This document shows, piece after piece, positions 48,812-61,200 of a DNA stretch of 64,000 bases. The stretch comes from Synanceia verrucosa. Its lineage: Eukaryota; Chordata; Actinopteri; Perciformes; Synanceiidae. The translations under genes and the position numbers were made by a program. The notes under the pieces are model-generated. The model did not search any database. It was given only the letters and a program-made list of their open reading frames with translations, and was not told where the DNA came from. The stretch is from NCBI GenBank assembly GCA_029721515.1, contig CM056553.1, forward strand, positions 11,239,849 through 11,303,848, written 5' to 3'. Positions within the stretch are counted from its first letter, which is position 1, and every line of letters begins with the position of its first letter.

Positions 48812-51800
48812 ATGTCTATTTTACCCGGTGAGGCTGCGTTTGCTGACTTCAGGAGACAGTGTTTTTCCACGGACAATTGGTTCAACAAGTACGACAAGAA
48901 CGGGATGCAGGTGTGGGTGGAAAACTCGCCTTCAAATAAAGGAAACCGGGTTCCCAAAGTCCACAAGATCAAGGTGAGTCCACTTTAACACACCTGATCA
49001 GGAGCACCTGTCAGGATGTGAGACTGCTGTGGACATGTTGGTGTGTGTCTCTGGGTCTGACCACAGTGTTTGCGTGTTTTTCAGTGTAAAATGATCATTA
49101 AGGATGTACCAGCCGCCACCATGTACGACGTCCTCCATGACAGCGCCTACCGTAAGGAGTGGGACCCTGCCATGGTGGAAAGTTTTGACATTGCTCAGCT
49201 CTCTCGTACCGCAGATGTGGGATACTACTCATGTGAGGATTCACTTTGCTTTGTACCCAGCAGAAAGGCCTGGCCCACTTTAACCTGCTGCTAAGTAAAA
49301 AATGAGAAATACACTCTGGAAAGGGAAAGTGCCCGTTTGGGTCTGTGGAGATGTTTTTTTTTTTAAATGGAGGCTATTTCAAGAAAGTTTCTCATTTTAA
49401 AAATCTTTGTTCAGTCTTAATAGTTTTCTGACCAAGTTTTTGGTTTTGTATGTTTTAATTATTAAGCTAATAATGATCTTAATCAACTTAGAAAGGATTA
49501 AAAAGTAATACCCAGAAGGGCAAGTTAGTAAGTTAAGTTAAAAGTTAAGAGAAATTGTGTATAAAGTGTTCCTTAAAATCCTAAATAATAAAGTCATAAA
49601 TAATCAGGTTTAAAGAAGGCAGATTTTCTTAAAAAAAAACAAAAAACAATATAGTGTGGAGCATGTAAGAGTAAAAAAATAGTTTTACCTCCTAAGACCT
49701 GGCATGCACATGCCTGGACATCACATTTTGGCTTCTATGTACCATAATATTTAATTCTGCTTGCATCATTTTTCTCAAAAACTAAACCTAAAACAAAAGA
49801 TGAGGCTCAGTTTTAATACTTATTAGGTCCCAGTATAGTCCAAATAGCAAAGAGAAACCTTAGGAGGTTGTTTTTACAAAACAATATAGTTATGGAGCAT
49901 GTAAGAATAAGAGCATGGCTATTTTAAAGGAAACTTTTTAACTCAAGTAAAGTGTATTTTTATAAAGGACTTAAAGGAGATTCGGTCTTTGTTCAGTGGA
50001 TCGTGGTGCCGCCTCCTTTTAACATCCAGTCCTCATTCATGAGAGTCGGTTTCTTATGTTGTCCTTGAGGGTTTCTCATGATGCATTTTTTTTTTTTCAT
50101 TGTTTCTCTGCAGGGAAATGTCCACGTCCCATACTGAACAGAGACGTGGTGAGTCTGCGTTCATGGCAGGTGTCAGAGAATGAGTACACCATCATCAACT
50201 TCTCAGTCAAACATCCGGTACGCCTCCTCTTCCTCCTCCTCTTTTGTTTTCTCTACATTGCATAACTTTTACAACTTCTCTCCTTATTATTCTGCTGTTT
50301 TGATTGAATCTCAGGACTACCCTCCTCGGCGTGAGTTTGTGAGGGCCATCTCCATGCTCACCGGGTATCTGATCCAGCCCACAGGACCAACCAGCTGCAT
50401 TTTCATTTACCTTTCACATGCCGACCCCAAAGGTGAGCCCGCAACCAACTCTTGCACTGTTAGTTTCAAACTGAGAACCCTTTTTAAAGCTGAAATCTGT
50501 GTTCCAGGTGCTCTTCCCAAGTGGATAGTAAACCAGGCCTCTAAAGTTTTTGCCCCTAAGGTAAGTTCATGCAGCGAACTTCCCTCAGTAAGAGTTTTGT
50601 TTACTTCCAGCCAACAGCAGCGCGTAAGGTGATAAGGTTAAAAATACACCATGTGCTGTATCAGCGTGTGTGTGTGTCCACGAGGTGATTAAAAAACGTG
50701 CAGTAGGTGTGTGCGCTCATGAGCGAGGGTTTCATGTGTCTTAAAGGACAATGGTAACCATAGAAACCCAGTTTAAGGGCCTCTCCTGGGAAGGTTGCTG
50801 ACAAAGGAGGATCTCAGTGCTCGCTGCAGAACTCGTTCCCCAGGTTTCATATCCTCCACAGATTGAAACTATTGTGTGTGTGTGTGTGTGTGTGTGTTTG
50901 TGTGTGTGTTTGTGTGTGTGCCGTTGAAACCTTGACCCTCCTCACCCACTAAGTGATTTCAAACCCATTGTGAGGCAATAACACAAAACTAAGAAGTGAC
51001 CATTTAGAATGAGATATGAAAATAATATAATCCCAGGGTTTTGTCTATAAAGTGGAAAAATGTTGTGAAAAATGTGTCTCAAGGGCCAAAGTGATGCCTT
51101 CAGTCCAGAACCTCTGGAAAAGAAAGAAAAGCAGAGTTTATTTCTACTGTGAATGTTTGACATTTTTGCTTCATCAGTGATGCAATATATTAATAAATTC
51201 TTGAATTTCACTTGGGATTAAAAAAAAAAGTGTCTATCCATCTTTATCCATCTAATAAAATTATTTTTCTACCGATTGACTAATCAATTAGTTGACGAAT
51301 CGCTTCAGCTGTAGACTTGAGATGGCGGATAAAATAATGTAATGTTTTCAGTGAATGGTGTTTAGGTGGGTTGAGGTCCTCATTGCTTCTGACTTTTTGA
51401 TTTCAAATTTTAAAAAACAAACATGGCATCCAATTCACAGTCAAAGCTTCATTGTTGTTTGTTGAAGCAAAGCTCATGTTCAGTGTAGCACTTGTGCAGG
51501 TCAGATCTGTGAAGAGTTAGACTTTGCCACGGAATGTGTTGCTCAACTTTATCTGCAGCACAAAGGTGTGGTGTGACCCTCTGATAACGGGATCCTCTCT
51601 TCCAGGTGATGAGGTGTGTTCACAAGGCGGGGCAGAACTACACAGAGTGGAAACGACAGAACTCTCCGGACAACAAGCCCTGGCTGTACCCGGAGCAGAG
51701 CACCCTGCCCATGATGGACCCGGGCAGACTGTCCATACAGAGATCCGACTCACTGGAGAACGTGGACGAGACTTCGAAGGTGGCCCCTCAGCAGGACAGC

Positions 51801-51815
51801 GAGGACAGCAGTTAA
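48812..51815 (+). CDS. STARD10-like START-domain phospholipid-transfer protein
   Basis: Six exons (48812-48973, 49085-49232, 50114-50217, 50315-50432, 50508-50560, 51606-51815) give 264 residues. The START domain fills about residues 5-225 and includes DVPAATMYDVLHD, YRKEWDPAMVES, NRDVVSLRSW and NFSVKHPDYPPR. The C-terminal PWLYPEQSTLP and a Ser-rich acidic end (SDSLENVDETS) match the tail of STARD10, where phosphorylation regulates lipid binding. STARD10 shuttles phosphatidylcholine and phosphatidylethanolamine between membranes in the cytosol. Human STARD10 lies at 11q13.4, not at this Xq13-like locus, so this is probably a sister gene retained in fish rather than STARD10 itself; the symbol is left open. 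Polyadenylation signals lie near 52742-52755. Confidence 0.88.
49688..49867. mobile_element. Possible small MITE in intron 2 of the STARD10-like gene
   Basis: The left edge CCTCCTAAGACCTGG is matched by the right edge CCTTAGGAGG as an inverted repeat about 180 bp apart. No target duplication could be fixed. The wording is reminiscent of dispersed fish repeats. Confidence 0.4.
50873..50920. repeat. (TG)n microsatellite in intron 5 of the STARD10-like gene
   Basis: About 48 bp of TG with two TTTG interruptions. Confidence 0.9.
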
Positions 51816-53687
51816 AGGAGACGGCAAGAAGACTGACTGTGTACAAGACTTGAGGCCTCCTGATTCTGAAGGGAGTTGCCCTAACGCTCATGGATGTTTT
51901 ATAAGTCAGTGTGCTTTTTTTGGGATGAGCATGAAGTGTTTACAGCTGTCTTACCAAGCCGAATGAGCACAGATCAAATTGCTATTCACCTTGGTCCATC
52001 AGGTCAATAAGCTAAACATCTCTCCAGTGTTCAAGCTTTTTTTTTTTTTTTATTTTATTTTGTTCAGACTTGGATGTGTCAGGGTTCAAAAACACGCAGC
52101 ACTACTACTATTTACAAAGCCTCCTGTCTGACCATTGTAGTTGCAGCTGTTAAAATACACATGAACATGTTTTAAATGAAGGAATGAAGCATTGTTGTCC
52201 ACTTTGCCTTTTACAAGTGACTCTGAATGGAAATTAGATAAGTTGAGTTAGTTGTTGAATGTCATCAAAATGATCAGAGCCTTGCTTGATTTTTTTTTTT
52301 TTTTTTTTTAATTTTTAAAATGTCTTTAGTGCCAATAATTAGTTAATTTATTCGTTAGTGAGCAACTGTTGTCGATCTTCAAAATGTAACACAGTTCATT
52401 GTATTTATTCATGTTATACAATCAGGCTTTGAGGTAATTCTTATTTGAAGTTATAATGAGCGGCACTCGAGGTGGGAATCAGTTGTAGATCTCCTGAGAA
52501 TAACGTTTTTTATTATAGCAAGTTTGTATTTTGTCAGTTGAGCATAACTTTACCTGAAGGATAGGAATGATCTTAAAGAATGTGTTGTTTTTATTTATTT
52601 ATTTGACGTTTCTGTGAGCTCAAGACCAAGTCGTGATGGACAAAAAGACCCTGGAATGAAGCCCTTCAGGCTGAGCTCGGTAGGTTTTCTTCAAAAGAAA
52701 TTTAATGTTGAATGTTAACATGGTCATGACTTGAACAAAATAATAAAAATAAACCTCACAAGGTTAACATGCTTTGGTAATCACAGTCATTGACTGCATT
52801 CCTTTTACGATGACAATCAGTTTCAAGGGAAACCAACCTTCATAGAGGAACAAGTTTGGCTACTTGAACCAGAGCGAACCAGTCCATTTCCAGATTGTTC
52901 AGGCTATTCAGGTACAAAGAGGCAGTTACTTGTGTTCAAAACATCTTTATTTCATTTACCATGTCAATGTCGTGCTGAAAAGCAATTTAAGTATTGTACA
53001 AAAGAGATACCTGCATACAGAAGTAAGATCCAGATGTATTCAACTGTCGGAACAATTGAATGTGTGGATTTGAGCAAAGTTCGTACCTACTGAGTTCTTG
53101 GATCGGTTCCCGATCCTGCTAACATGACCAGTCTCCATCACTCACAGCTATTACAGACTGTATAATTGTATTATAATAAGCTACAGGACACAATGTGCTG
53201 TGATCATGGTCTATAAAAGCATGTTAGAGGTTACACTCATTAAAACCCATCATGTAGGAAACATCAGAACAATTTAAAAGTATTTAATGAACGCTCGCTC
53301 CACAGTGGCAGAAATTTATTTACACAACCCAGTATTTCCTAAACAATTAGATTTTTTTTTTTTGTTAAATAATAAAAAACTTGATGTACAGTATATTCAC
53401 AGTGATATTTAGATCAGTGATGTTTACCACAAGTCATGCATCATTTCTTCTTACAATATATACCCGATATCTTTGTGCCATATTTGTCAGTGCGTACTGA
53501 AATCCAAGACATACGTACTTTTTTCTTTTTTTTTACATGCACATACACTCAGTTTATCAATATTAGAAACATAACACAAACATGATAATCAGTTAAAGCT
53601 CCTGCAAAAGCTAATAAATGGATCTTGAGTTAAATTGATTATTTTTAGCTAGGTTTACCGAATAAATTAGCAACTGAGCATGTACGT
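51816..53687. other. 3' UTR of the STARD10-like gene and intergenic sequence
   Basis: The first ~940 bases after the stop are the probable 3' UTR, ending near the AATAAA cluster at 52742-52755. The rest holds no exon, RNA gene or transposon terminus that I recognise. Confidence 0.4.
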
Positions 53688-55035
53688 GTATACGGTCATG
53701 GAAAAAATTATTAGACCACCCTTGTTTTCTTCAATTTCTTGTTAGTTTTAATGCCTGGCTCAACTAAAGGTACATTTGTTTGGACAATTATAATGATAAC
53801 AACAAAAATAGCTCATGAGAGTTTAATTTAAGAACTAAGGATTATTCATTTTCCATGGTTTTCTTGATAATAACCAAAATTACTTAAATTCTTACATCAA
53901 TAGCTATGGCATTGTACCGCCAAAAACACTACTTTTAAGCATTCCATGTTTTCTTTTCTGTTTGCTTTAAACACATGATACACACAAGAGTTAATACTTG
54001 ATTGCATAACCATTGTTTTTGATGACTGCAGCCATGCGTCTTGGCATGCTCTCCACCAGCTTCTGACATTGTTCTGCTGTCACAGCAGCCCATTCCTGTT
54101 GGACAAATTCAAACAAATTTTCTTTGTTTTTGGGCTTGTGGTTCTCCATTTTGAGTTTGATGATTTTCCACAGGTTTTCAACTGGATTAAGATCTGGTGA
54201 TTGAGCAGGCCAAGGCATGGTGCGAATGTTGTGGTTCTCCATCCAGGCTTTAACTGACCTTGCCGTGTGGCAAGGGGCATTGTCTTGTTGGAAAATCCAG
54301 TCATTCGAGGCAGGAAAGAGTTTTCCAGCTGATGGAAGAAGACTGTTTTCAAGGGTAGTCCTGTACTTGACCTGGTTCATTCGGCCTTCACACAATTGCA
54401 TTTGCCCTGTTCCACTCAGACTGAAACAACCCCAGATCATGACTGATCCACCCCCATGTTTTACTGTAGGGGCAAGACAGTCTGGGTTGTAAGCTTCTCC
54501 AGGCTTCCTCCTAACCAGTAAGTTGGCTGGAGTGGGCATCAATTCAAAATTGGATTCATCACTGAAGAGAACCTTAGCCCAATCATCAACAGTCCAATCC
54601 TTGTGGTCTCGAGCAAAGAGTAACCGGGCCTTCCTCTGCCTTTCATTGATGAAGGGCTTCTTGCGTGCTCTGTGTGACTTCAAACCAGCTTCAACAAGTC
54701 GGTTTCGAACTGTCCTTGCCGAGCAAGTCACATTTCTCGACAGTGCCCACTCATTTTTAAGGTCCCTGGAGGTCTGACGACGATTCCTGACATAGGAACG
54801 GATGAGTGCACGGTCATCTCGTGGGGTAGAAAGACGTTTCCTGCCACGGCCAGGTAGCAATTTGGTAGTGCCATGTTCAGCTTGTTTTTTTCTGTTGGAA
54901 TGAACGGCTGTCTTGGAGATCTTCAGTTTTTTCGCTACCTGTCTCTCACTCATGCCAATTTCCAGCAGTGCCAAGATGGCTGCCTTTGTTGCTTCACATA
55001 ATTCTTTTGTTTTAGGCATTTATCATGTGAAATGT
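53688..55035 (-). mobile_element. Tc1-like transposon, one terminus missing
   Basis: The 3' terminus (low-coordinate side) begins TATACGGTCATGGAAAAAAT and continues through TTATTAGACCACCC, a known style of fish Tc1-type end. About 230 bp inside it begins an intact transposase frame. The matching inverted terminus was looked for between 55020 and 55330 and is absent, so the element is cut off a few bases upstream of the transposase start and cannot move by itself in cis. Confidence 0.85.
53991..55019 (-). CDS. Tc1-type DD34E transposase, uninterrupted
   Basis: A 342-residue open frame of normal Tc1 length with no stops. The N-terminal paired-type helix-turn-helix region (about 1-115) includes ERQVAKKLKISKTAVH and an RPGR-type GRGRKR linker. 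The catalytic core shows the first Asp in KVLFSDESNF, the second in FQQDNAPCHTA, and the Glu in PAQSPDLNPVENLW. The protein would cut and paste element DNA at TA sites. It lies on the same strand as pdzd11 and starts 218 bp past the pdzd11 stop, with no AATAAA or ATTAAA between them. An undamaged frame suggests recent insertion or selection; recency is more likely. Confidence 0.9.
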   Translation of the reverse strand: MPKTKELCEATKAAILALLEIGMSERQVAKKLKISKTAVHSNRKKQAEHGTTKLLPGRGRKRLSTPRDDRALIRSYVRNRRQTSRDLKNEWALSRNVTCSARTVRNRLVEAGLKSHRARKKPFINERQRKARLLFARDHKDWTVDDWAKVLFSDESNFELMPTPANLLVRRKPGEAYNPDCLAPTVKHGGGSVMIWGCFSLSGTGQMQLCEGRMNQVKYRTTLENSLLPSAGKLFPASNDWIFQQDNAPCHTARSVKAWMENHNIRTMPWPAQSPDLNPVENLWKIIKLKMENHKPKNKENLFEFVQQEWAAVTAEQCQKLVESMPRRMAAVIKNNGYAIKY

Positions 55036-55236
55036 CCATCAAACCTCCCAGTGAATACAGCAGAAGTCTTGACGTATGACAGGAGAGGGAGCAGAAATTG
55101 TCCTTACATGGAGGAGTTTGGAGTTTGAGGCGGTTAGTCACACATCAGTCATCCTGAAGCTGAGACAGAACGGAGGCTGTAGGAGGCTGAAAACAGTGAT
55201 GGAGCCACTCAACTCTTCCTCTCGCTTTGCTGCCAC

Positions 55237-57533
55237 CTAATGTACAGTCCTCTCCTTCTGCCTCTGGTAGTCTGACAGGAGGAAACATACAGAGCATTAT
55301 AGAAACTGAAAGAGACGTCGTTACAGGAACTACGACCGGAGTAATGTCTTTTTTTTTAAATTGTTGAAAACATAATAAGGTATATAACGTCTTGTAGTCT
55401 TAATGTATGGAGGTACAAAAAAAAAAAACAAAAAAAACAACATAACAAAAACATTTAAACCAGACTGTACCAAAACAGTGTTATAGTAACTTCTACTTTT
55501 TCTTTTTAACTTAATGTTTTCAACAACAACTTCTTTTTCATTTGAAGACCTTTTGCAAGGAATTGTGTGGCACCTTTTATATGAACTGTGCTCTCACTCT
55601 TTTGCAAATGTTAAGCCTGAGCCAAAGGGCAGTGCACCGAAGACACCAAAAAAACTGTGAGAGTGGCACTAAATCCATCTAAAGGCTTAAATCTATTTTA
55701 AAGGTTCGCTTGCATCACCAATGTGTGTAAACAAAGCCAGAAAACAGAGCTCAAGAACTTTATCAATTACTGCATATGAACTGAATACTGATTGGGCCGA
55801 GTAGTAGAGTGGGGCATAGGCTATGTTTGCATGAGTAAGAGACTGTCATCATGGTTTAGACTTACTGTAAGGAAAGAAGCGAACCCTCATCAGTATCTCC
55901 TGCGCAGTCTTCAGAATCTCTACAGCCTAAAGAGGAAGAAGAAATGAACGTCACACAATATAAAAAAAAAAATTACAGAGATGTTATTCATCCATCCATC
56001 CATCCATCCATCATCTACCGCTTATCCTCATAGGGTCGCGGGGGGGCTGGAGCCTATCCCAACTGTCTTAGGGCGGAAGGCAGGGTACACCCTGGACAAG
56101 TTGCCACCTCATCACAGGACACATAGAGACAGACAACCACTCACTCACGTTCACACCTACGGACAATTTAAATTAGCCAGTTACATGTGTTTGTACATGT
56201 ACAAACATACATGTTTTTGGATGGTGTCAGGAAGCTGGAGTACCTGGAGAGAACCCATGCAGACATGCAAACTCCACGCAGAAAGGCCCCGGGCTTCGAA
56301 CCCGGTACATTCTTGCTGTGAGGTGACAGTGCTAACCACTACACCGCCCCAGAGATGTTACAATATAAATAATTCCAAATTCCAATGGGAGTTTAAACAC
56401 TGAAATATGTAATATAATACATGTCATAAAATCAATAAAATAAATCTATTTTACTCAGATGTGTTGATTAAAATCTGTCTGGCTCTATGCTTGAATTTCA
56501 CGACTTACTCTCGAGTGCTCTATGTCTTGAAAATCAACCTCATTCACAGAAAGAACCTGGTCTCCCTCTTGGAGCCCAGCTCTGTGGGCATCAGAGTCTG
56601 GGACCACCTGCCAACAAATCACACACACAAATAAGAAATCCCAACGTGGAAATAGTAATTGTCAGCAGCACAACAAGCGTGAATGTTCGTAAAAGCTGTA
56701 TCAAACACCAGAAATACTTGCACACCTTGGATATAAAGATTCCCAACTGTGATGCCTTGCCTCCACGAATGTTGAAGCCCAGCTGTGCTCCTGGAGGTTT
56801 CTTTAGTACGACTGTACGAGGCAGGAACTGGGTGAGCTCATTGTTGTAGTCAGGGTGATGAATACGCTACAAAAGGAAAAGATGACAATAGATGACCAGA
56901 ATGGACCATTATGGCGCTGTGAGCGGGATTTTTCTGCAGTGATGTTACAGGACATCACATACCAGAGGCCTGAATACAAACTCACACATTCTGCATCCCT
57001 GCAAGAATATCAGTCAAGTGTGTTCAGGTCCAGCCTGCTGTCTCCTTGCTGCTCCACTGACAGACTGAAGACGTCCTTTGTCCAACAGGAGATGGGACTC
57101 TTCAACTTCTCCTCACAGAGATAGACTTACCCCTTTTCACGTTGTCCCATTATGTTAGCCTGATGCTGATGTTTAGAGTTACTTGACTCCAGACCATACC
57201 TGGACATTCCTGCTGACTTGCACACTATTTGCATGCTTTATTTGATACAAAAACTGACATTTCTGCCTACTTGCACTTTTCTTTCTAGTTGCACTGTTTT
57301 AATATATATATATTTAAGGTTTTACTCAGCATATGATAACCCCTCCTCTGTGCGCTCTGCTGCTCCTATTTTTTAATTTCCCTCGGGATTAATAAAGTAT
57401 CTACCTATCCATCCGCATGTGTTGTCAATCAGTGACCTACCTCCTGTGGGGCTATCCATGCTGGTGGGTTTTCATATGAAGGCAGGAAGACCACTGGCAG
57501 CTGATAGTCATCATAAGGAATTTTCTGATCCAT
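55237..57533 (-). CDS. pdzd11: PDZ domain-containing protein 11
   Basis: Five coding exons (57533-57441, 56866-56726, 56607-56509, 55926-55866, 55271-55237) encode 142 residues (human PDZD11 140). The protein is nearly all one PDZ domain with a short leader MDQKIPYDDYQLPVV. In the family it binds PLEKHA-family proteins and the C-terminus of copper and calcium pumps at cell junctions and the basolateral membrane. The carboxylate-binding loop reads QLGFNIRGG (about residues 60-68), followed by SQLGIFISKVVPDSDAHRAG. The end QRQKERTVH is conserved. Start chosen at the ATG of the conserved leader. Human has Lys where exon 3 here ends with Arg before AVEIL. A SINE sits in intron 3. The 3' UTR appears to run into a Tc1 transposon. 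Confidence 0.95.
55987..56349 (-). mobile_element. tRNA-headed SINE in pdzd11 intron 3, with target duplication
   Basis: This is the reverse-oriented, fuller copy of the family at 5484-5827. The B-box region reads GGGTTCGAAGCC and the A-box side reads TAGTGGTTAGCAC on the minus strand near 56330. The 3' end carries a GGAT tandem tail (plus-strand ATCC repeats at 55989-56012). The 11-bp repeats CAGAGATGTTA at 55976-55986 and 56350-56360 are the target duplication and prove a complete insertion. Confidence 0.88.
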
Positions 57534-58009
57534 TGTTTACGAAAACACCTAAACCAACGACACGTACACTGTTATGAAATGCTGTTCTTTATGATTTAGC
57601 CCATATATCTAGTCTATCTTATTTTATATTATTAACGCTGTGCATAAAGTCAAACTGCAGATAAATCCCCAAGTAAACATGAAATGAACATAGTGAATGA
57701 AGAATGTTATGCTTTATCTTTTAGCAGACAGTATTTTAATAACGACTGCTAGCTAACGCCACAGTTAGCTTCCTAGCTAACGTCAAAACGAGCCTGCTCT
57801 GCTTTCTTCACCACATATTATATTTAACTAACACTCACTGTTACCATAGTTGTAATGCGGATGAATAAAGTGTGCATGGTTAACTTCTGAATAAGAAACA
57901 AGTATTGACAGACATAAAATACGAGACTATCTCACCTGCCAGTGTGAAGGAAGGCTAGCAGCTAGCTAGCAACAAACAAATGAGCCAGACAATGACTCAG
58001 CGCTGCTGC
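57534..58009. other. pdzd11 upstream region
   Basis: Contains the presumed pdzd11 5' UTR and promoter. A donor-like ACCTGCCAG region near 57936 on the minus strand may end a non-coding first exon. No other feature recognised. Confidence 0.35.
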
Positions 58010-58022
58010 CCCCTGTTGGTCT
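58010..58022. other. Target-site duplication, left copy (LINE 3' side)
   Basis: CCCCTGTTGGTCT here is repeated exactly at 63102-63114, bracketing the LINE. The last three bases overlap the element's tail repeat, so the true duplication is 10-13 bp. Confidence 0.85.
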
Positions 58023-58151
58023 TCTTCTTCTTGTGGTTTTATGGCGGTTGGCAAACAACGTATTGGTGCATTACCGCCACCAACTGATTAGGAGTATGGA
58101 TCAGTATGTCTTACTCTCACAAGACTAAATGAACCTAAAGTAATAATAAAA

Positions 58152-58152
58152 T

Positions 58153-58226
<74 letters not shown>
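58152..58226. repeat. (A)n-(TA)n microsatellite in the LINE 3' UTR
   Basis: A run of A passes into about 30 TA units just after the ORF2 stop. Confidence 0.9.
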
Positions 58227-58228
<2 letters not shown>

Positions 58229-58249
58229 CCTAGATAAATGCCCAAACCT

Positions 58250-61200
58250 TTATATTCTTCTAAATAACCCTGTTGCTCTCATAAACCCCAACATAATTTC
58301 AACACTCTCACCTCGTGACTCTCCCCTCAGTATATCAAACACATTGAACCTTTCCTTTTGCCTACTGAGTTTTTGTATCATTTGTCTCCTTTGTGTTTCA
58401 TACTTTTTACATCTTACTAGAACATGTTCCACTGTTTCCTCCTCCCCACAGTAGTCACAGCCACCCGTGTTGTGTTTCCCTATCTTGTACAACGTACTAT
58501 TTAACCCTGTATGTCCAAATCTCATCAGTGTAATCACTACCTCCTCCCTCCTGTTTCTTCCTGTATTCCTAACCTCTCCAACTTTCTTCTGGATTCTGTA
58601 ATACCACCTCCCCTTCTTTTCTCTATCCCATTGCTTCTGCCATCTCTCCTTTAGTTTTTCTTTTATTATGTTCTTGACCTCTTTTCGACCAATACTAATA
58701 TTTATTTCAATATTTTCCTTCTTCTTTGCGATCTTATCTGCCATTTCATTTCCTGTCACCCCAATGTGTGCTGGTACCCATATAAAAATGACCCTAATAC
58801 CCATCCTCTGAATCCTGTAAAGTGCCTGCTGCATTTCAATTAGAATATCTGGTCTACTCTCAGAGTGCTTGCTATTTAAACTTGCCAGTGCTGAACTTGA
58901 ATCTGAACATATAAGTGCTCTCATTGGTCTTGTGTCTTCCACCCACTGTAGTGCTAACACTATTGCCACCATTTCCCCTGTGTACACTGAAACTTTTCCC
59001 TCAATCCTTTTCCCCACCACAACATCAAACTCGGGCACAAAAAAACCGACTCCTGTTTTGCTGTCTGAACTCTTTGATGCATCAGTGTATATCTGTACGT
59101 AACTATAATACCCATCAATGTATGTTTGTACTGTCTGTGCTGTAAGAACAAAATTCTTGTCTTTTCTTTGATCTAATAATGATAAATCCACAATAGCCTC
59201 TGGAAATAACCATGGCTGTATTATTGGTATGGGCACTGTCGGGCTGACCTGTAGCTGATCTATCTGGTGTTGTTTTGCTATTTCTTTCACTGTCCATCCA
59301 AAGCTCTTGGTTCTACTCTTCTCCTTCTCCCAACAGGATTTTAAAATGTCCTGTGCAGGATGATCCTGACTGTGGCCCTGTAAACTAACCCAATAATTAA
59401 TTGCTAGTTGTTCCCTCCTTATTTCTAGCGGCTGTTCTCCCATTTCTACCAGTAATGCTGCTACAGGGGTTGTTTTGAATGCACCTGTGCATAACCTTAA
59501 ACACTGATACTGTATTTGGTCTAGTTTTTTCAGAGTAGTGCTCGCTCCTGACCCGTATACTATTGCCCCATAATCCAGAATAGCTCTGATTAATCCAATG
59601 TACAGAGACGTTAAGGCTTTTCTGTCTGCTCCCCACTCTCTTCCCACTAAGCATCTCATTACATTCACCACCTTTTTACATTTGTCAATCATTTTTTGAA
59701 TGTGCACTGCCCATGTAAGCTTTTCATCAAACCATATCCCTAATAATTTAAAGTGCTTAACCCTCTCCAGTTCCTGATTATACAATTTTAACTTAACCTC
59801 CTTCCCAATTCTTTTCCTTGTAAAAATCATTGTTTTTGTTTTATCAACTGAAAATCTAAATCCCCAACTATCTGCCCATTTCTCTACTTTTAAAATAGCT
59901 TCTTGCATTTTTTTTACAATGAACCCCACATTCCGTCCCCTCTTCCAGATTGCTCCATCATCCGCAAACAAAGAAAACCCCATCCCCTGCTCCACTTCAG
60001 AAAATACTTCATTAATCATCACTGAAAATAATAATGGACTCACAATACTCCCTTGTGGTGTTCCATTCTCCACTGTTACACTTTGTGAGTACTCATTCCC
60101 TATTCTCACTTGTATCTTTCTATCTTGTAGAAAATCCCTTATCCATTTATATATCTTCCCTCTTACACCCATTTTAAAAAGTTTAATTAGTAGCCCTTCT
60201 TTCCATAGCATATCATATGCTTTTTCAATGTCGAAAAAAAACAACTACCACACTTTCTTTATTAATCTGTGCTTTCCTTATTTCATGCTCTAGGCATAAA
60301 GTTGCATCCATAGTATTACGGCCCTTCCTGAAACCACTTTGATACTTTGCTATGTACCCTTTACTCTCCAAAAAATATGTTAGTCTTTCATTTATCATTT
60401 TCTCCATTATTTTGCATATATTTGATGTTAGGGCAATAGGCCTATAATTCATTGGGTCTGTGGTGTCTTTCCCTGGTTTACTTATTGGTACGACCACAGC
60501 CTCTTTCCAGTTTGTTGGTAATCTCCCTTCCTCCCAGACTTTGTTATACAACTCAAGCAATACCTCTTTGGCTGTTTCACTAAGATGATTTATCATTATA
60601 TAACATACTTGATCCTTGCCTGGTGCTGATCGCTTTGTCTTTCTTAAGGCTTGATTCAATTCTGCTTTAGTAAATGGTGTATTAATTAGCTCCTCTGTTT
60701 CCCCCTCACAGTGCAACAATTCTTCATTCTCCCTTATTGTCCTTTCCCTTCCCCTTTTCCCTTCTTCACTAATATTTTCGGAACTATGTATTCTTCTAAA
60801 TGTTTTAACCAACATTTCAGCTTTTTCTTTATCCCTTACCGCTGTTATGTTACCCTCTTTTAATACAGGGTATCCATACTCCTTTTTAACTCCATTCATT
60901 CTTTTAATCATTCCCCATATGCTTGCTATTTCTGTCTCCCTCCCTACTGAGTTACAAAACCTTTGCCAACACTCTTTCTTTGAATACTTTATGGTTCTTC
61001 GTACCCTGGCTTGTGACCTTTGATATTCAATAAGACTCTGATAATTGTGATTCTGTTTTAACACTTTAAACGCTTTATTTCTGGTTTTAATTACTTCATC
61101 ACACTCTTTCGTCCACCATGGAACAACCTTCTTCCTTTGCCCACATCCCTTTACCTTAATAGTTTCCTTTGCAGCTTTCAAAATACCTTCACAAATATAT

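Noticed and set aside
54217..54777. Plus-strand open frames opposite the transposase
   Set aside because: Antisense shadows of the Tc1 transposase gene.
59919..60293. Plus-strand open frames within the LINE, and similar ones at 62270-63329
   Set aside because: Antisense of the LINE coding regions; no domains.
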